From positions 124,001 to 188,000 of the forward strand of contig CABVSR010000003.1 of the NCBI GenBank assembly GCA_902500995.1: 64,000 nt of DNA. The letters are read 5' to 3'. This document shows, one piece after another, positions 17,904 through 25,928 of this stretch. The notes under the pieces are model-generated. The model worked only from the letters and a program-made list of their open reading frames with translations, was not told the origin of the DNA and searched no databases. The DNA is from an uncultured Nitrospira sp. (GTDB taxonomy: Bacteria; Nitrospirota; Nitrospiria; Nitrospirales; Nitrospiraceae). Numbering within the stretch: the first letter of the stretch is position 1; the number at the start of each line of letters is the position of its first letter. A program made the translations under genes and the position numbers.

Positions 17904-18356
17904 ATGGGGTATCTTTCTAAGTTCGTTGGAGTGTGTGCGGCCGTCACCTTGTTGTCCGTGACGGTGGTGGGCGCAGAAGAAAAGGATCCGCTGAAGCCCC
18001 GTGTTGCGCCGGATCAGATAGCGGACGCGAAGGCGATGAAGAACCCGGTGGCCTCGACTCCGGAAAGCATTGCCAAGGGTAAGGCACTGTATGAAGGCAA
18101 GGGCACTTGCTTCAACTGCCATGGCAAGGAAGGCAAGGGCGATGGTCCTGCCGGCGCGATCCTGAATCCGAGCCCGCGTAACTTCACCAACTGCAAGTTC
18201 CATAAGAAGCGGAAAGACGGCGAGCTGTTCTGGGTTATCAAGAACGGCAGCCCGGGCACCGGCATGGTCTCGCTGGTCCCTGCGGCAATCACCGAAGAAG
18301 AAGCATGGACGATCATCAATTATGAGCGCAGCTTCTGCAAAGGTGGCGACGAATAG
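17904..18356 (+). CDS. Class I cytochrome c, monoheme, periplasmic
   Basis: Exported cytochrome of 150 residues. A signal peptide (about 1-23, ending VVGA) is followed by one heme motif C69-F-N-C72-H73, with GKGDGPAGA after it as in soluble class I cytochromes c. Met121 in GTGMVSL is the likely sixth iron ligand, and the C-terminal helix carries EEEAWTIINYERSF. AGGAGG precedes the ATG at 17904 at ideal distance. It has its own strong promoter and terminator, consistent with high expression as an electron carrier. Which complex it serves cannot be read from the window. Confidence 0.92.
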   Translation: MGYLSKFVGVCAAVTLLSVTVVGAEEKDPLKPRVAPDQIADAKAMKNPVASTPESIAKGKALYEGKGTCFNCHGKEGKGDGPAGAILNPSPRNFTNCKFHKKRKDGELFWVIKNGSPGTGMVSLVPAAITEEEAWTIINYERSFCKGGDE

Positions 18357-18387
18357 TTACGATTCCAGGCCGAGAGGCTGAATCGGA

Positions 18388-18424
18388 GGGGCGGCGAGGG
18401 TATCCTCGCCGCCCCTTTTCTTTT
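18388..18424 (+). terminator. Rho-independent terminator of the cytochrome c gene
   Basis: A perfect 12-bp stem GGGGCGGCGAGG/CCTCGCCGCCCC with loop GTAT is followed by TTTTCTTTT. It lies 31 bases after the stop codon. Confidence 0.93.
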
Positions 18425-18564
18425 GTGCAGTGGGCTTGATCGCGGAGGTCGATCACCGGGTTTGAACGGAACGATGCGATCACAGGAGGGAATCTCTCTC
18501 AGCGCCCGCCGCGCCCTCATGCCGTGATCGAGGAAAGAGGCCCCGGCTGTTGGTTCACGGTCGG

Positions 18565-20418
18565 TCAGGGGGTAGGCATCACCGTTGGTTTCGTAAGCAC
18601 GGTGTCGAGGCCTTTTTCCGGCGCGCGTGACGCCGGCAGGAGCTGGGGTTGTTGGTCCTGTTTAAAGGTGCTCCGCGCCGCGGCAGGCACTTTGCGAGCG
18701 ACATAGGCCGTGACCTCGCCGATCGTGACCTCGCCGTTTCGATTCATATCTGCCTCACCACGCAGGCCTCGCAGAAAGTAATACGTAAATAATCCATGGT
18801 GCCACGTGTCGGATTCCAGGCTCCTGCCGAATCCTGTGGCTGAAATCATGTGAACCACCGGCCCGGTCGTCGTTGCCCATTTGGGCGGCGCGATTTTTGT
18901 GCGGCCTTCCACCCCGTTCTTGAGCATGTTTCCGTCAAACAGAAACAAGACTTGTTTGGCTTTCAACCGTCCCAAGGCGGTTTCCAGGTCCTTCAGCGGA
19001 TAGAGGCGCGCGGGCGATCCCAGTGAGCCGTCATAAGGAATCAAAAACGTCTCTCCGGATGAAGTGACGAGAGCTTGGCCGGCGAAGTAGATCGTGACGA
19101 CCGAATCCTTGGTGACTTTTGACGGGAGCCAATCAAGCAGGGCCTCTTCGATATCCGGGCGCAGCGCGCTCCAGTCTCTCAAGAGGCGGACGTTGTTCCG
19201 CGGCAATCCTCCCAGGGACTGAAAGTAGGCCGCCACCATTTCTGCGTCAAGGGTCGCATACTTCCGCGCGCTGATCTCCGGTTCGCGATAGCTGCTGAGC
19301 CCGATCGCGAGAAGATAGTCTCCAGGGCGCTGAAATCCGGTTCCGGCAAGAGGAAGGTGATCGACGTCGTCCTGGTCGGCGGCGGAAGCCTGAACAGATG
19401 CGACGAGTGTCTGGGCCGGGGCAATCTGTTGGCCGGTCCCATGGAGTATCGCCACGTGGAATTCGGCCTGCTGTGCGGGCGGTGATTGGGGCATGGTGGC
19501 AATAAACTCGAGTGATTTTGAACCGCCTGGCGGAAGGGTTCCCGTGGCCAGTGTGGTGGCGGGGAATTGAGTGATCAGCGCCGCCGGGCCGGTCAGCTGT
19601 ACCGACAGATCCGGGGTCGCTTGGGGGCCGGGATTGACCACATCGACTCGCACACGAATGCGTTCGCCGCTTTCGAGCATCAGGTTGCCGTTTTCATCCA
19701 GCAATGTGGCCTTGAAAGACACAGGATGAATCGGTGCCGCCGCCGGTGCAGTCGGAAGTGCAGACGCCGCCGGGGTGGTCGCCGACGGCGCGGCGGTCGC
19801 TCCAGCTGCCGGGACGGGCGCCGCGGGGGCGAGAAGCACCCTGGCCTCCTGCATGAGTTGGGTGGCCAGCATGGTGGACGTGTCTTGCAGCAAAGGATCG
19901 ACGACGTAATCGCAGCGCCGCTGAGTGAGTTCCAGTTGCACCCGTTCTTTTCGCGTCGCTTGGAGCGGTCGCTCGCCGAGCGAGGCGCCGGAGGCATCGA
20001 AAAATTCCGCCAGCGCATCCAAACTGAGCTCTGCGGGGGCGCGATCGTAGAGCGCATCAGTCTGCAGTTTGAAACGCGGTTCCAACATGCGCACGCGTAT
20101 GGTCACGTCGGGTGTCTGCCCGGCTGCTCGACTACCCGGAATCACGACGGAACGAAATGTTTGATGCGCGGCCTGGATCAACGTGTCTTCCACCGTGGAA
20201 CCGATGGGCAAGGAGTGGATATGGCTGCAGCTATCGATGTACTCCGTCTTGGCTTTGGAGAGCGAGGGGTCGATCTCCATTTGAACGGTGAGAGGCACCG
20301 GTGGGCCGAGGTCCGGTAGGGCTTGGCGGGAAAAACGGGATTTAATCGCTTCGCAGCCGGCGAAGGCCGGCAAGAGGAGCAAAACAATTCCAAGCATGAC
20401 TGCGCGGTTCGTGTTCAA
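18565..20418 (-). CDS. Caspase-fold (peptidase C14-like) lipoprotein lacking catalytic His and Cys
   Basis: Predicted lipoprotein of 617 residues. I chose a TTG start at 20418 because GAGGAGG lies about eight bases upstream and it yields a short signal peptide ending FAGC with Cys22. A unique N-terminal part (about 25-230) precedes a CARDB-like beta domain (about 245-350; VNPGPQATPDLSVQLTG) and a caspase-like domain (about 365-600). At the usual GHG position the sequence is YFAGQAL with Gln448. At the usual D-A-C position it is FDGNM (Asp495, Gly496, Asn497). A Ca-binding-like DMNRNGEVTIGE loop near the C-terminus is typical of bacterial caspase-like proteins. It is probably a non-catalytic scaffold. 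Confidence 0.75.
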   Translation of the reverse strand: MNTNRAVMLGIVLLLLPAFAGCEAIKSRFSRQALPDLGPPVPLTVQMEIDPSLSKAKTEYIDSCSHIHSLPIGSTVEDTLIQAAHQTFRSVVIPGSRAAGQTPDVTIRVRMLEPRFKLQTDALYDRAPAELSLDALAEFFDASGASLGERPLQATRKERVQLELTQRRCDYVVDPLLQDTSTMLATQLMQEARVLLAPAAPVPAAGATAAPSATTPAASALPTAPAAAPIHPVSFKATLLDENGNLMLESGERIRVRVDVVNPGPQATPDLSVQLTGPAALITQFPATTLATGTLPPGGSKSLEFIATMPQSPPAQQAEFHVAILHGTGQQIAPAQTLVASVQASAADQDDVDHLPLAGTGFQRPGDYLLAIGLSSYREPEISARKYATLDAEMVAAYFQSLGGLPRNNVRLLRDWSALRPDIEEALLDWLPSKVTKDSVVTIYFAGQALVTSSGETFLIPYDGSLGSPARLYPLKDLETALGRLKAKQVLFLFDGNMLKNGVEGRTKIAPPKWATTTGPVVHMISATGFGRSLESDTWHHGLFTYYFLRGLRGEADMNRNGEVTIGEVTAYVARKVPAAARSTFKQDQQPQLLPASRAPEKGLDTVLTKPTVMPTP

Positions 20419-20576
20419 CCCCGGGCCTCCTCTGCGGCAGATTTCGAAGGGGAGACGGTACAGGAATGAAGGGGGCATTGCAACCAACTCCCATGCCGGC
20501 TTGCGACCCTCTCCGGCCTCGTTTATCCTACCGCCGCGCATCCCGCCGGGGCGCATCGAAAGGAAATGGAATTCCC

Positions 20577-22310
20577 GTGGTGGTGCTGGGTTTGTCCAAT
20601 ATGCGAGATGCGGCGGCCGCGCTTGTCGTGGATGGCCGCATCGTGGCCGCGGCAGAAGAAGAACGATTCGTCCGCCAGAAGCATGTGACCGCGTTGCCGG
20701 TCCAGGCGATTCATTATTGCCTGGGCGAAGCCGGCCTGTCTCTGTGCGACGTCGAGGCTATTGCCGTGCCCTGGAAGTACTGGCAAGTCGGGCGGCGTCT
20801 CGGACTTGCGCTGACGGCTATGATGCGCTCGACGCACTTGTTCCGGGTGAAGGGCAGACGGTCGCTTGAGCGCGCGAGTCAGGAGTGGAAGGAACTGTTC
20901 AGGCTCCGGCATGAACTCACCACGCGAGTTGAGCCCGGCGCCTGCCGCCCGGTGTTTCTCGATCATCATCTGTGCCATGCGGCCAGTTCATTTCTCGTTT
21001 CATCCTTTGATCGGGCTGCAATACTGGTCGTCGACGGGGCGTCCGAGGCGGATACGACCTTGCTGGCCGAGGGCGAGGGTACCCGGATTACCGTGCTGGA
21101 TCGTATTCCGCTCCCCCATTCACTCGGCCAGTTTTATGCCGCGATGACCGCGTTCTTGGGATTTCGCCCGGATCAGGATGAATATATTGTCATGGGCCTC
21201 GCCTCTTCCGGCGAGCCGACGTTCGCTCCCGCGCTCCGTCGGGAAATCGTGCGTACGATTCCTGATGGCCGGTTTGAATTGAATACCCGCCTGCTGGATT
21301 TTCACCTGGCCAGGGCTGGTTATTTTGTGGAGGAGTTCGTCCAACTGTTCGGCCCGCCGCGGCGGGCCTCCGACGAGATTACGCAGCGACACCGCGATCT
21401 CGCAGCCAGCGCTCAATTAGTTCTGGAAGATAGCCTGTTGCATCTGGGGCGCCGCCTCCGTTCGCTCACGCGGGCAAGCTCACTCTGCCTGGCGGGCGGA
21501 GTGGCCTACAACTGTGTCGCCAACAGTCGTCTGCGGGCCGAACTCGGGTTTGATCATGTATATGTGCCGCCGGCGGCAGGGGATTCCGGCGCGGCGCTTG
21601 GAGCGGCCTTGTGGTGGACGGTGAGGCGCGGGCCGGAGACCAGGAGACCCCTGTTGCCCGATGCGTACCTCGGTCCGCAGTACGATGAATCCGCCTGCCG
21701 TGCCGCCTTGTCGAAGGCGGGTCTCGTTGCCGAACATGTGCCGGATGACCGGCTATGTGAACGGGTCGCCTCGGAATTGGCCCATGGCCGATTGGTGTTC
21801 TGGTATCAGGGCCGGATGGAGTGGGGGCCCCGCGCTCTGGGCAACCGCAGCTTGCTCGCGGACCCTCGGCGGGAAGACATGCGCGAATTGATCAACAGCA
21901 AGGTGAAACATCGAGAGGCCTTTCGGCCGTTCGCGCCCTCCGTGCCGGCCGAGCGCGCGGAGGAGTTTTTCCAAGTGCCGGCGCCTTCTCCCTTCATGCA
22001 ATTTACGGTGCAGGTGAACGCATCTGCGAAAGGGCTCCTCCCCGCGGTGACGCATGTCGACGGCACCGCTCGCGTGCAAACGGTGACGCGCGAGGCCAAT
22101 CCTCGATTCTACGATCTCCTGACGAGTTTTGGCCGACTGACCGGCGTCCCGGTGCTGCTCAATACGTCCTTCAACGTGCAGGAGCCGATTGTCTGCAGCC
22201 CCGAGGAGGCGGTGCGCTGTTTTCTGCGCACGCGCGTGGACTGGCTGGTTCTCGGCAATCTTCTGGTGGGACGGCCGGCACCGGCGCAGCCGCGGCATCA
22301 TGAGGGTTGA
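20577..22310 (+). CDS. NodU/CmcH-family carbamoyltransferase
   Basis: Predicted cytoplasmic O-carbamoyltransferase of 577 residues that uses carbamoyl phosphate and ATP to modify a sugar or small molecule. The N-terminal domain opens with VVVLGLSNMRDAAAALV and has AAAEEERFVRQKH and LDHHLCHAASSF. The C-terminal YrdC-like/Carbam_trans_C domain has GRMEWGPRALGNRSLLADPR and VLLNTSFNVQEPIV. Three successive GTG codons (20577, 20580, 20583) are possible starts behind an AAGGA-like site. A longer frame from 20466 would overlap the divergent gene's start region. It overlaps the next gene by 11 bases and is likely co-transcribed with it. Confidence 0.88.
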   Translation: MVVLGLSNMRDAAAALVVDGRIVAAAEEERFVRQKHVTALPVQAIHYCLGEAGLSLCDVEAIAVPWKYWQVGRRLGLALTAMMRSTHLFRVKGRRSLERASQEWKELFRLRHELTTRVEPGACRPVFLDHHLCHAASSFLVSSFDRAAILVVDGASEADTTLLAEGEGTRITVLDRIPLPHSLGQFYAAMTAFLGFRPDQDEYIVMGLASSGEPTFAPALRREIVRTIPDGRFELNTRLLDFHLARAGYFVEEFVQLFGPPRRASDEITQRHRDLAASAQLVLEDSLLHLGRRLRSLTRASSLCLAGGVAYNCVANSRLRAELGFDHVYVPPAAGDSGAALGAALWWTVRRGPETRRPLLPDAYLGPQYDESACRAALSKAGLVAEHVPDDRLCERVASELAHGRLVFWYQGRMEWGPRALGNRSLLADPRREDMRELINSKVKHREAFRPFAPSVPAERAEEFFQVPAPSPFMQFTVQVNASAKGLLPAVTHVDGTARVQTVTREANPRFYDLLTSFGRLTGVPVLLNTSFNVQEPIVCSPEEAVRCFLRTRVDWLVLGNLLVGRPAPAQPRHHEG

Positions 22311-23841
22311 AGCGGCTTCTTCCCCATCGTCCTGCGCTCGCCCTGCCGCTACAGTCTTGCTGGACCTCTTGCTGGTCGCCTTTGTCCTGAATCTGACGCT
22401 TCAGCCGCTCGTCGAACCGGATCTCGGCTGGCATCTGCGGGCCGGATTGGATCTGCTCGCGCAAGGCTGGCGCGTGCCGGATACCGATCCCTATTCCCAT
22501 ACGATGCCGGACTGGCATTGGGTGGAGCATGCCTGGTTGACGGACGGACTGCTGGCATCCATCTACCAGGCGGCGGGGCCGTTCGGTGGTGTGGGAGTGA
22601 TCGGCTTTTTTGGGGCAGTCACGGCGCTGGCTTGGTGGATTGCGGCAGGGCTCGCGCCCGTCCACAGCACTTACAGGCTCGTTGCGATCGTCGCAAGCCT
22701 CTGGGTGGCCTTACCGTTTCTCGGTGCCCGCACGCAGTTGATCAGTCTTCTCGGCGTCGCGGTTGTGCTCACGATCTGGAATCGCATGCAGCAGGGGCAA
22801 CGGCAATGGCTGTGGGCGCTGCCTCCCCTGTTTCTCCTCTGGGCCAATCTCCACGGCGGATTCACGGCCGGTCTTTTCGTCCTCACCCTGTTGCTGTCGC
22901 TGTCCTGTCTCATGAAGCTCTGCGCCGAATGGCAGATCTGTCAGGAACGGCGCGATGAAGCGGTGCTGAGTTGGGCTGATCTCCGGCGCTGTGCCATTGC
23001 CATCCTCGTCTCTATCGCCATCACCCTTCTGAATCCCTACGGCTGGCGTCTCTATGGGGAAATTTACGAATCATTGACCGATCGTTTCATGATCGACACC
23101 TTACGAGAGTGGCAGCCGGTGTCGTTTCAGGGCTGGGCCGGCCGGGCCTATGGGCTCTATCTGCTCGGGCTCACGGGGATGATGGCCGGGTGGTATCGGC
23201 GAGCGGAGCCGGTTCGGTGGGTACTACTACTGGTGATGTTGGGATTGTCCTTGCTGCATTGGCGAAACGTGACCCTGTTTTTGATCGTCAGTCTCCCGCT
23301 GGCAGCGGAATTGTGCGCGGCGGCGGGAGAATCCTTTCTGCGCCTGGCGCCGGTCCTGAAAACCCATGCGACCGGCAGTCGGCTCGCGCTGGCCATGATG
23401 GCGGCCATGGCCCTCTATGCCCTCGGGACCGAGCACCTCGAACATGTCTGGCAATCGGGCCTGACGCCCGAAGCCTATTTTGAACGGACAGAGTATCCGA
23501 TCGAAGCCGTGCGGTGGATCCACACCCACCGCGATGAAACGGGGGCGCGGCTGTATAATGATTATGGCCACGGTGGATTTCTGCTGTGGCAGCTTCCCGG
23601 AGAGCGAATTTTCATCGACGGGCGGATGCCGGCCTGGCGGATCAAAGACCGGTGGATCTTTCATGATTACGTGGCGCTCAATCGGCAGGACTCGCCGGAG
23701 CTGACTCTATTAGATCGCTATGGCGTGGACTGGGCGATGATCCCGCGCGGGAGCGCGTTGGCGGCAACCCTTGAGACCCATCCGGCATGGAGGACGATCT
23801 ATGCCGATGCCAAGGTGGTCATTCTCCGCCGGCACTCGTAA
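22300..23841 (+). CDS. Polytopic membrane protein, GT-C glycosyltransferase-like
   Basis: Inner-membrane protein of 513 residues with about ten predicted membrane segments. The first periplasmic loop contains EPDLGWHLRAGLDLL and DTDPYSHTMPDWHWVEHAWL. An acidic DxGW pair plus aromatic WxxxxWL motifs in loop 1 are characteristic of a widespread GT-C-like family of unknown substrate. A C-terminal soluble domain (about 420-513) has RLYNDYGHGGFLLWQL and IFIDGRMPAW. The ATG at 22300 lies within the end of the carbamoyltransferase gene, so the two are probably translationally coupled and may act on the same glycan. The donor and acceptor are unknown. Confidence 0.65.
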   Translation: MRVEAASSPSSCARPAATVLLDLLLVAFVLNLTLQPLVEPDLGWHLRAGLDLLAQGWRVPDTDPYSHTMPDWHWVEHAWLTDGLLASIYQAAGPFGGVGVIGFFGAVTALAWWIAAGLAPVHSTYRLVAIVASLWVALPFLGARTQLISLLGVAVVLTIWNRMQQGQRQWLWALPPLFLLWANLHGGFTAGLFVLTLLLSLSCLMKLCAEWQICQERRDEAVLSWADLRRCAIAILVSIAITLLNPYGWRLYGEIYESLTDRFMIDTLREWQPVSFQGWAGRAYGLYLLGLTGMMAGWYRRAEPVRWVLLLVMLGLSLLHWRNVTLFLIVSLPLAAELCAAAGESFLRLAPVLKTHATGSRLALAMMAAMALYALGTEHLEHVWQSGLTPEAYFERTEYPIEAVRWIHTHRDETGARLYNDYGHGGFLLWQLPGERIFIDGRMPAWRIKDRWIFHDYVALNRQDSPELTLLDRYGVDWAMIPRGSALAATLETHPAWRTIYADAKVVILRRHS

Positions 23842-23863
23842 ATGCGAAAAGGCGTCGCTTAGC

Positions 23864-23984
23864 AGGATGCGGAAAACGTCCGCCAGCGGCGTTCTCGCAT
23901 CGTTCAGAAGCTCACCGTACAGCACGAGTACGATTCGCTTCTTCGCTCGCTGCGGCCTTGCTGGACGGCCTTTTTGCGCATCCT
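23864..23984. repeat. MITE/REP-like hairpin element, copy 1
   Basis: A 121-bp element with imperfect terminal inverted repeats of about 24 bp (left AGGATGCGGAAAACG, right end GCGCATCCT). CTTAG flanks both sides (23858-23862 and 23983-23987). It fills the gap between two convergent genes, and its right end overlaps the stop codon of the GT2 gene. A related copy in opposite orientation lies at 55718-55849. Confidence 0.7.
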
Positions 23985-24799
23985 TAGAAATGCGTCGGTT
24001 CGACCGTGGCCAGGGCCGGTTCGACGCTGCTTGCGGCCGGCCGGCTGCGAGGCCGGTACAGGCCTTGAGCCTCCCGCCTCCGGATGGCCAGAAGTTCTCG
24101 GATCATGAGGGATCCGTCGCGCCAGGGACGGACTTTCGATCCCGGCTGATCGGTCCAATTGATGGGGACTTCCGCGATGCGGTAGCGCCGTTGGTGGGCG
24201 ATGTGCAGCAATTCCAAATCGAACGCGTATCCGTCGACACAGGACACGGCAAACAAGTCTTGGGCGACCGGTTGCCGGAATAATTTGAACCCGCATTGCG
24301 TATCGGCAATGTGTTGAATGCCCAGCCGTCGCACCAGGTTGTTGAAGAGGTTTCCCAAGAGGCTCCGGTGCCAGCGGGCGTGGACCCTGAAAGCCGGATT
24401 GTGTGAAGCCAGGGCCCGTGATCCGATCGCCAGGTCAGCCCCGGCGATGAGAGCCGCTTCCAGCCGTTCCAGCTCTTCGATCGGCGTAGCTCCATCCGCA
24501 TCTGCAAACAACTGGATGGTTCCACGCGCGGCCTGCATGCCGCGTCGAACCGCGGCCCCCTTGCCCATGTTGCGCGTGAGTTGAACCAGCCGCAGATGCG
24601 AGCACGTCTTCGCCGCCATCCTGACGGCGTGAGCGGTCTGGTCGTGACTGCCGTCGTCGACCACCAGAATTTCGTACGGGTAACCGCGCCCGTTCAGATG
24701 GGCAATCACGCGAGGCAAAAACAGCGGGAGCCGGCGCGCCTCATTGTAGGCAGGGATGATGACAGACAGGTACGGCGTCTGAGTCGGGCACAGAGTCAC
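23984..24799 (-). CDS. Family 2 glycosyltransferase, dolichyl/polyprenyl-phosphate sugar synthase type
   Basis: GT-A fold transferase of about 271 residues. It opens with YLSVIIPAYNEARRLP and continues with ILVVDDGSHDQTA, FADADGATP (the metal-binding DXD region) and DTQCGFKLFR. The latter is typical of enzymes that load glucose or mannose onto a polyprenyl phosphate carrier. I chose GTG at 24799, just ahead of the conserved domain. ATG codons at 24892 and 24904 would add about 31-35 residues that look non-conserved and lack a ribosome-binding site. It converges on the GT-C-like gene, so the pair may form a lipid-linked sugar donor and its user. Confidence 0.8.
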   Translation of the reverse strand: MTLCPTQTPYLSVIIPAYNEARRLPLFLPRVIAHLNGRGYPYEILVVDDGSHDQTAHAVRMAAKTCSHLRLVQLTRNMGKGAAVRRGMQAARGTIQLFADADGATPIEELERLEAALIAGADLAIGSRALASHNPAFRVHARWHRSLLGNLFNNLVRRLGIQHIADTQCGFKLFRQPVAQDLFAVSCVDGYAFDLELLHIAHQRRYRIAEVPINWTDQPGSKVRPWRDGSLMIRELLAIRRREAQGLYRPRSRPAASSVEPALATVEPTHF

Positions 24800-24983
24800 G
24801 TTGAGGCAGTCCCTGTGAAGTGCGACGCAACCGCTTCGTCCCGGGACGAAGGGTGCACCACGGTAGCTGAGCCCTGATGGAAATGCAAGCATCGGCCGGC
24901 GCATCTTGACAGGGGGCGAGCGCGGGAGTGATCGTATCGGAGACACATCGATCTCGCGGGTGCCCATCCGGCGGAGGACTGTC

Positions 24984-25757
24984 ATGAGGCGCAACAGGAT
25001 CTGGTCTGCCTCGCTCGCCGGCCTGCTGATGTTGTCGAGCTGTGTGGCGGCCAGCCCTCCGAGCCGTCTGACGAACTATGTCGGGCCGGCGGTGACGGAT
25101 GAGTTGGCTGCTCCGAGGCTTCCGCTGTCCCGTCCTCTACGCGCGGCGTTGGTGGTGGTGGCGGATCGGTCGGCCCCGGATTCGAGCCCGGCTCTCCCGG
25201 ACGAAGCTCTGGCACGTGTGGGGGAGCTCCTCGCAGGAGAGATCAGCCGCGGGTTTCCTCTCGTCATTGAGCAGGTGATACAGCTGGATGGAATGGCCCC
25301 CGGGAGAACGCCACCAGCGTGGACGGACCTCGCCAGGCAACAGGCCGCGCAGCATGTGGTCGTGGCGGTTTTATCCAGTACCGAGCAGGAATACCCGGTG
25401 TCTCTCTTTCTTGGCTGGACAACCCATCGGCAGCCTGGATTCCGGCGCGACAATTGGTCACTCGCCGAGGCGGCCTTGATCGACGGGGCAACCGGGAGGA
25501 CGGTCCTGCGAGCGGAGGGACGGGCCATGGCCTCGCTGGAAAGCCCGACGGCGCCGGGGATTTCACAATGGTATCCAGTGATTTACCTGCCCCGGCAGGA
25601 TCCGGAGCGGCGCGTTCGGCCGCCCAGCTACGACGAGGCGCCTTTGACGCTTCGTGTGGTCTCGATGGAGCAGGCGGCGAAGCGATTGGCCGGAAATCTG
25701 CAGCGCGCCTGGGTGGAACAGCGGGATCTGGAGCTGGCGTCGGCGCCGAGGTTCTGA
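24984..25757 (+). CDS. Hypothetical lipoprotein
   Basis: Predicted lipoprotein of 257 residues with no family I recognise. The ATG at 24984 has GGAGG upstream. The signal peptide MRRNRIWSASLAGLLMLSSC gives lipidated Cys20. The rest is an alpha/beta-type sequence with a LRAALVVVADR strand, a helix LARVGELLAGEISRGF and a conserved-looking WYPVIYLPRQDPERR. The pattern recalls proteins that sum up small periplasmic stress or sensor lipoproteins, but no function can be assigned. It is divergent from the GT2 gene. Confidence 0.65.
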   Translation: MRRNRIWSASLAGLLMLSSCVAASPPSRLTNYVGPAVTDELAAPRLPLSRPLRAALVVVADRSAPDSSPALPDEALARVGELLAGEISRGFPLVIEQVIQLDGMAPGRTPPAWTDLARQQAAQHVVVAVLSSTEQEYPVSLFLGWTTHRQPGFRRDNWSLAEAALIDGATGRTVLRAEGRAMASLESPTAPGISQWYPVIYLPRQDPERRVRPPSYDEAPLTLRVVSMEQAAKRLAGNLQRAWVEQRDLELASAPRF

Positions 25758-25837
25758 AGCATCATCATCCGATTCTCTGGTCGCGGCATCGCCGGACGAG
25801 CTGATGTGGAATTCGACCTGGGTCCCGCTTTTCCTCT

Positions 25838-25867
25838 TTGAAGGCGATTCTGTGATTAGTGTAGAAT
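25838..25867 (+). promoter_or_regulatory. Probable sigma70-type promoter of the htrA-like gene
   Basis: TTGAAG (25838-25843), an 18-base spacer and TAGAAT (25862-25867), about 60 bases before the ATG at 25929. The -35 box is only a partial match, so an alternative stress sigma factor is possible. Confidence 0.45.
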
Positions 25868-25928
25868 AAAACGTTCAACGTTGGCGCGGAGGATGGTCCC
25901 TCAATCTCAGGTTTGCAGAGGAGTACAC

